A program made the position numbers and the translations under genes. Shown piece after piece: positions 7,181-11,893 of a DNA stretch of 11,893 bases. The DNA lies in NCBI GenBank assembly GCA_027014185.1, contig JALWEK010000101.1, positions 1 to 11,893 on the forward strand, written 5' to 3'. Origin of the DNA: Aquificaceae bacterium. Lineage in GTDB: Bacteria > Aquificota > Aquificia > Aquificales > Aquificaceae. Numbering within the stretch: the stretch's first letter is position 1; every line of letters begins with the position of its first letter. The notes below the pieces were generated by a model that had not been told where the DNA came from, made no database searches, and saw only the letters and a list, made by a program, of their open reading frames with translations.

Positions 7181-8193
7181 AAGGCCTTCGTCTTAAGAAG
7201 GAGCTCCTCCCACTCCTTTTCCGGATCCGAGTCCCAGACTATACCGCACCCGGCGAAGTATGAAACTTTAGAACCACCGCCGTAGGCGGTCCTTATGAGA
7301 ACGCTTAGGGTAAAGTCCCCGTTCTTTTTGATAAGTCCCGCAGCTCCGCAGTAATAACCTCTGGGATGGGGCTCGAGCTCGTCTATGATCTGAACAGCCC
7401 TGTACTTTGGAGCTCCGGTAACCGAAGCTGGAGGAAAGGTGGCCCGCAAGATCTCGTCCACGCTCTTATCGGTCTTCCCTACCACGGTGGAGTGCATCTG
7501 GCAGAGGGTCCTGTACCTCTCTACCTTAAAGAGCTCCTCAACCTTTACGCTCCCGGTCCTTGAAACCCTCCCAAGATCGTTCCTCATCATATCGGTGATC
7601 ATAAGGTTCTCAGCTCTCTCCTTCTCGCTCGATAGGATCTCCTCCGAGGTTTTCCCGGTCCCCTTTATCGGCTTGCTCAGGATCAGATCTCCCTCTTTCT
7701 TTAAGAAGAGTTCCATGGACCCGGAGAGTATGAATAGATCTCCGATCTCCAGGAAGAAGGCGTAGGGAACAGGCTGGCGCTCGTAGAAGCTCAAGAAAAG
7801 GTCCCTCGGCGAGCCCTCGACCTCGAAGTCGAACCTGCTGGTGAGATTTATCTGGTAAACGTCCCCCTGGGCTATGTACTCTTTTATTTTCTCGACCCTC
7901 CTCTTGAACTCGAGCTCACCCAAGGAGGAGTACACCGCTCTCAAAGGGTATCCAATCGATGGCCTGGCCATCACCCTTGTGAACTTACCGAGCTCGATGG
8001 CTATAAGGGAAGGAAGCCCGCTTTCCTTAATCGGGATCCCCAAGGTTTCCCTGGTTAGATCGTATGAGACGACAACGAACCCTTCGAAGTCTGAGAGCTC
8101 GGACAGATCCGTAAGGTAGTCCACAGAGAGAATCTCTGCAGAGTAAAGGCCCTGGGGCTCGCCTATCCATTCCCCTGAAAGGAGGAGTTCCAT
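7171..8193 (-). CDS. pabB: Aminodeoxychorismate synthase component I
   Basis: PabB aminates chorismate to 4-amino-4-deoxychorismate, the first step towards p-aminobenzoate and folate; ammonia comes from the glutaminase PabA, which is not in this window. The 340-residue protein is shorter than E. coli PabB because the N-terminal domain is small, and the whole chorismate-binding domain is present. PIKGT (175-179) is the PabB signature, with K177 at the position of the nucleophilic lysine; TrpE has PIAGT. Other motifs are DVYQINLT (111-118), DMMRNDLGRV (201-210), HST (234-236), FPPASVTGAPK (253-263) and AGCGIV (314-319). The usual SPE motif reads SME (159-161), a minor deviation. The ATG at 8193 has no Shine-Dalgarno; a -10-like TAAGAT lies 9 bases upstream. 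The gene converges on soeC and diverges from the cupin gene. No 4-amino-4-deoxychorismate lyase domain is fused to it. Confidence 0.92.
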   Translation of the reverse strand: MELLLSGEWIGEPQGLYSAEILSVDYLTDLSELSDFEGFVVVSYDLTRETLGIPIKESGLPSLIAIELGKFTRVMARPSIGYPLRAVYSSLGELEFKRRVEKIKEYIAQGDVYQINLTSRFDFEVEGSPRDLFLSFYERQPVPYAFFLEIGDLFILSGSMELFLKKEGDLILSKPIKGTGKTSEEILSSEKERAENLMITDMMRNDLGRVSRTGSVKVEELFKVERYRTLCQMHSTVVGKTDKSVDEILRATFPPASVTGAPKYRAVQIIDELEPHPRGYYCGAAGLIKKNGDFTLSVLIRTAYGGGSKVSYFAGCGIVWDSDPEKEWEELLLKTKAFYP

Positions 8194-8204
8194 GGGAATA
8201 TAAT
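8175..8204 (+). promoter_or_regulatory. Promoter of the cupin-dapL cluster
   Basis: A perfect TATAAT at 8199-8204 is preceded by CTGAAA (8175-8180, 4 of 6 -35 bases) with an 18-base spacer. A start about 7 bases downstream would leave about 3 bases before the cupin ATG at 8214. The -35 lies within the first codons of pabB. This is the best promoter match in the window. Confidence 0.6.
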
Positions 8205-8208
8205 CTTA
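8203..8208 (-). promoter_or_regulatory. Candidate pabB -10 element
   Basis: TAAGAT on the minus strand ends 9 bases before the pabB ATG and shares two base pairs with the opposing TATAAT. It matches 4 of 6 consensus bases and no good -35 is visible. A start 7 bases downstream gives a leader of about 3 bases. Confidence 0.35.
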
Positions 8209-8213
8209 TCCCT

Positions 8214-8579
8214 ATGAAGGTCTTCAGCATCGAAGGGGTCAGAGATCTGGAAGGGCTGATAGAGGACATCTCCCAGAGGGTTAAGGAGATAGAGGTTGTG
8301 AAGCTCAATGAAACCGAGAACCTTACCCAGCTTCTCGTTTTCATAAGGACCGCCGAAGTCCCCCACTACCATGCCGAATACGATCTAACCTTCATCCTCC
8401 TGAAAGGACACGGGGAGCTATACCTCGACGGAAAGAGGGAAAGGCTTTCCGAGGGAGACCTCGCCTTCATACCCAAGGGGAAGGTCCACTTCTACACGAA
8501 CACCTCGGTGGTCTCGGTACTCCTTGCAAACTTCAGTCCTAGGTACGACGGGAAGGACAGCATAAAGGTGAAGTTATAA
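8214..8579 (+). CDS. Small single-domain cupin protein
   Basis: This 121-residue protein is one cupin beta-barrel, a fold that usually binds a divalent metal and serves as an enzyme or as a ligand-sensing domain. Cupin motif 1 is PHYHAEYDLTFILLKGHG (50-67), with H51 and H53 as metal ligands and D57 near the place where many cupins have Glu. Motif 2, GDLAFIPKGKVHFYTN (81-96), fits the consensus exactly, with H92 as the third histidine and N96. The first 45 residues carry no recognised domain and look partly helical. There is no DNA-binding or other fused domain and no signal peptide. It is the first gene of the cluster with dapL, 31 bases upstream of it, but this does not reveal the substrate. 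No Shine-Dalgarno precedes the ATG. The fold is clear; the function is unknown. Confidence 0.85.
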   Translation: MKVFSIEGVRDLEGLIEDISQRVKEIEVVKLNETENLTQLLVFIRTAEVPHYHAEYDLTFILLKGHGELYLDGKRERLSEGDLAFIPKGKVHFYTNTSVVSVLLANFSPRYDGKDSIKVKL

Positions 8580-8580
8580 T
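8575..8580 (+). promoter_or_regulatory. Candidate internal -10 element before dapL
   Basis: A perfect TATAAT overlaps the stop codon of the cupin gene. A start about 7 bases later would give dapL a leader of some 24 bases that contains its ribosome site AAGGAGGT (8597-8604). No convincing -35 is found 16-18 bases upstream, so the hexamer may be chance in an A/T-rich junction. Confidence 0.3.
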
Positions 8581-8610
8581 AGTAGGCCCAGTAAGGAAGG
8601 AGGTAGCTCG

Positions 8611-9777
8611 ATGGCTTTTGAACTTGCGAAGAGACTCAAGGTACTCCCCCCATACCTATTTGCGGAGCTCGACAGGAGGAAGCAGGAGAAGATAGAGCAG
8701 GGAGTGGATGTGATAGACCTCGGGGTGGGAGATCCCGACCTACCCACACCTGAGCCGATAGTGGAGGCCCTCAAAAGGGCCGCCGAGAACCCCGAGAACC
8801 ACAAGTACCCCTCCTACGTGGGTATGAAAGTCTACAGGGAGGCCGTCTCCCAGTGGTACAAGAGAAGGTTCGATGTGGATCTCGACCCCGACAGTGAGGT
8901 CATAGCTCTGATAGGCTCCAAGGAGGGGATCGCCCACTTTCCCCTCGCCTTCGTGGAGGAGGGGGACGTTGTCCTCTGCCCGGATCCGGCCTACCCAGTC
9001 TATAAGATAGGCACTATCTTCGCCGGCGGAGAACCCTACACATTACCCCTGAAGGAGGAAAACGACTTCCTGCCAGATCTGGGCTCCATACCCCAGGATA
9101 TAGTCGAGAGGGCCAAGATAATCTGGATAAACTACCCCAACAACCCCACTTCCGCTGACGCCACCGAGGACTTCTACAAAGACCTTATAAAGTGGGCCAA
9201 AAAGCACAACGTAATCGTGGCCTCGGACAACGCTTACTCCGAGATATACACAGGAGACAGAAAACCAATCTCCATACTCCAGATCGAGGGGGCCAAGGAG
9301 GTGGCGGTAGAGTTTCACTCCCTCTCCAAGACCTACAACATGACGGGCTGGCGTATAGGTATGGCCGTAGGAAGTGAAGAGCTCGTTAAAGCCCTCGGGA
9401 AGGTGAAGACGAACATAGACTCGGGCCAGTTCAACGCGGTTCAGGAGGCGGGGATAACCGCTCTCAACATGCCAGAGAGCGAGCTCGACAAGCTCAGAGC
9501 CATATACAGGGAAAGAAGGGAGGTGATGACCTCCGCCCTGAAGAAGCTGGGACTGAAGCCCTTGGAGTCGGACGTTACCTTCTACATCTGGACCAGGGTC
9601 CCCGAAGGGTACTCATCTGCCGAGTTCGTGGGAAGGCTCATAGACGAGGCGGGCATAGTCTGTACTCCGGGAAACGGCTTCGGAGAGGCCGGAGAGGGCT
9701 ACTTCAGGATATCTCTCACCGTTCCAACCGAAAGGCTTGTGGAAGCGGCCAAGAGGATAGAAAATTTAAGATTATGA
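8611..9777 (+). CDS. dapL: LL-diaminopimelate aminotransferase
   Basis: DapL converts tetrahydrodipicolinate with glutamate directly to LL-diaminopimelate, bypassing the acylated DapD/DapC/DapE route to lysine and peptidoglycan precursors. It is a PLP enzyme of aminotransferase fold type I. The 388-residue protein has DLGVGDPDLPTPEPI (36-50), NYPNNPT (174-180), the cofactor Asp D206 and Y209, the Schiff-base lysine K240 in HSLSKTYNMTGWRIG (236-250) with R248, and R366 for the substrate carboxylate. The opening LAKRLKVLPPYLFAELDRRK and the GVGDPDLPTP signature match the bacterial/archaeal DapL group found in Aquificota. AAGGAGGT six bases before the ATG gives a strong start. The stop overlaps the next gene by ATGA. 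Other class I aminotransferases are close in sequence, so the specificity is inferred from the family. Confidence 0.87.
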   Translation: MAFELAKRLKVLPPYLFAELDRRKQEKIEQGVDVIDLGVGDPDLPTPEPIVEALKRAAENPENHKYPSYVGMKVYREAVSQWYKRRFDVDLDPDSEVIALIGSKEGIAHFPLAFVEEGDVVLCPDPAYPVYKIGTIFAGGEPYTLPLKEENDFLPDLGSIPQDIVERAKIIWINYPNNPTSADATEDFYKDLIKWAKKHNVIVASDNAYSEIYTGDRKPISILQIEGAKEVAVEFHSLSKTYNMTGWRIGMAVGSEELVKALGKVKTNIDSGQFNAVQEAGITALNMPESELDKLRAIYRERREVMTSALKKLGLKPLESDVTFYIWTRVPEGYSSAEFVGRLIDEAGIVCTPGNGFGEAGEGYFRISLTVPTERLVEAAKRIENLRL

Positions 9778-11057
9778 AGCCCCAAGAGGTAAACCTGGTA
9801 GATCTCAGCCTGAGCATACCGACGGTACCCTACGATCTCTCGGTAAAGGAACTCAGAGGGGTATTTGAAGAGCTCGGGATCTACAAGTTCCTCACAGTTC
9901 TTAAGGGCAATACCCCTATAGGCGTGGTTTACAGGGACCAGGTAAACAAGGTATCCGACAGCTCCCTTACGGCGGGAGACCTCACCCATCCCCTGTGTCG
10001 CCTGAGGAACACCCACCTCTCGAAAGAGGGTCTCGTGGGGATGCTCGAGCTCCTCCCCATGGAGAAGGAACCCGTTATACTCACGGACAAGAGGGGAACC
10101 TACATGGGAGTTCTCACCTACGATACCGTACTACACTACATAACCCATCACAGGGAGTACGTCCTTCCGGTGGTCCAGAGGATCCACTCCCTCATAGGCA
10201 AGAAAGAACATCTCTGTATATTCGGCCTAAAGAACATAGAGGAGTTCAAGAGGGTGTTCGGACCCGAGAAGGTGGAGAGCGTCCAGAAGATACTGAGCGA
10301 AGACGTCAGGGATCTGTTCCCGGGTGAGGTGGCTGGGGTTCCCGAGAAGGGCGAGGTCTGGGTGATAACCGGCAACCCACCCTCAAAGGAAAGCATAAAG
10401 GAGCTCTTCAGAGAGTTTCACAGGGAGTACACGCTCCTGTTCGGTGAGTTCCAGAAGGTCCACATATACGGTTTCTGCCTCGATATGAGCAGGTTAGACT
10501 CCCAAGAGAGGCTGTACAAGCTCAAGGAGGAGCTCCGAAGCAGAACGGGGAAGATAGATGGATCCGTCTTCATAATACACGGGCTCCAGCCCACCCTTAT
10601 ACTTCACGATCCCACCAAGCAGAAGCTGATAACCAACATAAAGAAGAAGATACTCGCGGACTTCAAAGATATAGTTGAGAGGGTGAGACACGCCCCGAAG
10701 GATATGTGGGAACATGTCCTGTACGATATGTTCGAGAAGTACCCTTACTTCGAGCTCTTCTACATAATGAGTGAGAAGGGGCTCCAGATAACCAACAACA
10801 TAGTGAACCCGAAGGTGGACTACTTCGTTGCCCAGGGAAAGAAGGGCAGCGAGAGGTCGGAAAAACCTTACTTCAAGAGGGCTCTTGAGGAGGGCTCCTA
10901 CATATCGGACGTCTATCTATCGAAGGCCACCGACGAGTTCTGCATAACGGTCTCAGAGCTCTTCAGCTACGAGGGTAAGAGGTACATACTCGCCGGGGAC
11001 ATAAACTTCAAGCAGATCCACAAGCTCGTAAAGAGCTTCAAGGAAACCACCGTATGA
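9774..11057 (+). CDS. CBS-pair protein with degenerate GGDEF-like middle and C-terminal PDC/Cache-like domain
   Basis: I do not recognise a named family for the whole 427-residue protein. Residues 1-125 resemble two CBS repeats (PYDLSVKELRGVFEELGIYKFLTVLKG; then EPVILTDKRGTYMGVLTYD), which typically bind adenine nucleotides or SAM. Residues about 145-260 look like a GGDEF fold that has lost its signature: GEVWVITG (193-200) replaces GGDEF, so no cyclic-di-GMP synthesis is expected. Residues about 310-420 resemble a PDC/Cache sensor domain (SERSEKPYFKRALEEGSYISDVYLS, split as 359-368 and 369-383; then ITVS, 391-394, and LAGDINF, 406-412). Such domains are normally extracytoplasmic, yet no signal peptide or membrane segment is present, so this one should face the cytoplasm. 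It overlaps both neighbours by ATGA and lies directly before an AcuC-type deacetylase, where Bacillus has the CBS protein AcuB. A ligand-sensing regulatory role is inference. Confidence 0.7.
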   Translation: MKPQEVNLVDLSLSIPTVPYDLSVKELRGVFEELGIYKFLTVLKGNTPIGVVYRDQVNKVSDSSLTAGDLTHPLCRLRNTHLSKEGLVGMLELLPMEKEPVILTDKRGTYMGVLTYDTVLHYITHHREYVLPVVQRIHSLIGKKEHLCIFGLKNIEEFKRVFGPEKVESVQKILSEDVRDLFPGEVAGVPEKGEVWVITGNPPSKESIKELFREFHREYTLLFGEFQKVHIYGFCLDMSRLDSQERLYKLKEELRSRTGKIDGSVFIIHGLQPTLILHDPTKQKLITNIKKKILADFKDIVERVRHAPKDMWEHVLYDMFEKYPYFELFYIMSEKGLQITNNIVNPKVDYFVAQGKKGSERSEKPYFKRALEEGSYISDVYLSKATDEFCITVSELFSYEGKRYILAGDINFKQIHKLVKSFKETTV

Positions 11058-11893
11058 GAGAAGCCAAGCTCGTAGGTAGCCTCAAGTACAGAAACCTCCG
11101 GTACACGAAAAACCATCCTCTGAGGATACCGAGGGTTTCTCTACTCCTCGAGTTTCTCGACGCTATGGGACTTATAGAGGAAGAGGAGAAGGTGGAGGGA
11201 AGGCCCGCCACCATGGAGGAGCTCCTACTCTTTCACGACAGGGATTACATAGAGACCCTGATAGAGGCCGACAGATGTCAGTGTGTCCCTAAAGGAGCCC
11301 GAGAAAGGTTCAACATAGGAAGCTACGAAAACCCCGTCTCCCCCGCCATGTTCAGAGGGTCCTCCTTGGCTACGGGATCCTCTATACAGGCGGCCGAGCT
11401 CTTCTTGGAGGGCTACGTTGCCTTCAATCCTGCGGGAGGCATGCACCACGCCTTCAAAAGCAGAGCAAACGGCTTCTGCTTCATAAACGATCCGGTTATA
11501 ACAATAGAGTTTCTCAGGGGAAAGGGCTTTAGGAGGATCCTGTACATAGACATCGACGCCCACCACTGCGACGGCGTTCAGGAGGCTTACTACGACAACG
11601 ATCAGGTTTACGTCCTCTCACTACACCAGTCTCCCGAGTACGCCTTTCCTTTCAAAAGGGGATTCCTAGAGGAGAGGGGAGAAGGCAAGGGTAAAGGCTG
11701 CAACCTCAACGCCCCCCTACCAAAGGGCGTGAACGACTCCGAGTTCCTCTTCGTCCTGGAAAAGAGCCTTACGTATATAAAGGAGGTCTTCGAGCCGGAG
11801 GTTTACGTTCTCCAGCTTGGGACCGATCCACTCCTGGAAGATCCCCTCTCCAAGTTCGAGCTCTCGAACGCAGGCTTTTTGGAGGCCTTCAGG
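11054..11893 (+). CDS. acuC: Class I histone-deacetylase-like amidohydrolase (AcuC/HDLP), 3' end missing
   Basis: This zinc hydrolase removes acetyl groups from lysine side chains or related acetylamides. In Bacillus AcuC reactivates acetyl-CoA synthetase, and the Aquifex homologue HDLP was the structural model for human HDACs. The 280 visible residues keep HDLP numbering as I recall it: H131 and H132 (charge relay), zinc ligands D168, H170 and D258, and D166 and D173. Motifs are GGMHHAFKSRANGF (128-141), YIDIDAHHCDGVQ (164-176), SLHQSPEYAFPF (189-200) and QLGTDPL (254-260). The transition-state tyrosine in the GGGGY loop (297 in HDLP) lies beyond the window edge. The usual length is about 375, so roughly 95 residues are missing. 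AAGGA lies nine bases before the ATG, and the start overlaps the CBS/PDC gene by ATGA. The family is certain; the substrate is unknown. Confidence 0.95.
   Translation, partial: MREAKLVGSLKYRNLRYTKNHPLRIPRVSLLLEFLDAMGLIEEEEKVEGRPATMEELLLFHDRDYIETLIEADRCQCVPKGARERFNIGSYENPVSPAMFRGSSLATGSSIQAAELFLEGYVAFNPAGGMHHAFKSRANGFCFINDPVITIEFLRGKGFRRILYIDIDAHHCDGVQEAYYDNDQVYVLSLHQSPEYAFPFKRGFLEERGEGKGKGCNLNAPLPKGVNDSEFLFVLEKSLTYIKEVFEPEVYVLQLGTDPLLEDPLSKFELSNAGFLEAFR

Noticed and set aside
7171..8193. Anthranilate synthase component I (TrpE) for the chorismate enzyme
   Set aside because: The motif is PIKGT with lysine, the PabB form, not PIAGT, and no trp genes are nearby.

Overview
The window looks like chromosomal DNA of a thermophilic, chemolithotrophic bacterium of the Aquificota, close to Aquifex. 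Three things point there. Arg is mostly AGG and Ile is often ATA. Genes are packed with stop/start overlaps. The partial deacetylase at the right edge matches, from memory and residue for residue at all catalytic positions, the Aquifex aeolicus HDAC-like protein HDLP. Hand-sampled coding GC is about 55-59%, higher than Aquifex itself, so I do not name a genus. I saw no tRNA, rRNA, CRISPR array, insertion sequence or phage gene.

Layout, left to right. Positions 1-705 (minus) hold the 5' part of accD (acetyl-CoA carboxylase, fatty acid synthesis). Divergent from it across 30 bases is an RlmI-type rRNA methyltransferase (736-1911). After a 118-base leader comes a four-gene operon, 2030-7180: soeA, a Uma2-family nuclease-like gene, soeB and soeC, each overlapping the next. 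SoeA has no Tat signal and the anchor is DmsC-like. This fits a cytoplasm-facing sulfite dehydrogenase / sulfur reductase of the Aquifex SoeABC type (the same complex earlier called SreABC) rather than a periplasmic Psr/Phs/Ttr enzyme. Converging on soeC with a 10-base overlap is pabB (minus, 7171-8193; folate synthesis).

Divergent from pabB across 20 bases is a second plus-strand cluster: a small cupin (8214-8579), dapL (8611-9777; lysine/peptidoglycan precursor), a 427-aa protein combining CBS domains, a degenerate GGDEF-like region and a soluble PDC/Cache-like domain (9774-11057), and the HDLP/AcuC-type deacetylase (11054 to the window edge). The last three overlap by ATGA. The CBS-protein plus AcuC pairing recalls acuB-acuC of Bacillus, but the CBS protein here has a different architecture.

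Three things deserve attention. A Uma2 gene sits inside a respiratory-complex operon. The CBS/GGDEF-like/PDC protein is a possible sensor partner of a deacetylase whose substrate in Aquificota is, to my knowledge, unsettled. At both divergent junctions all four genes lack a Shine-Dalgarno and carry -10-like hexamers a few bases from the ATG, which predicts leaderless or nearly leaderless mRNAs.
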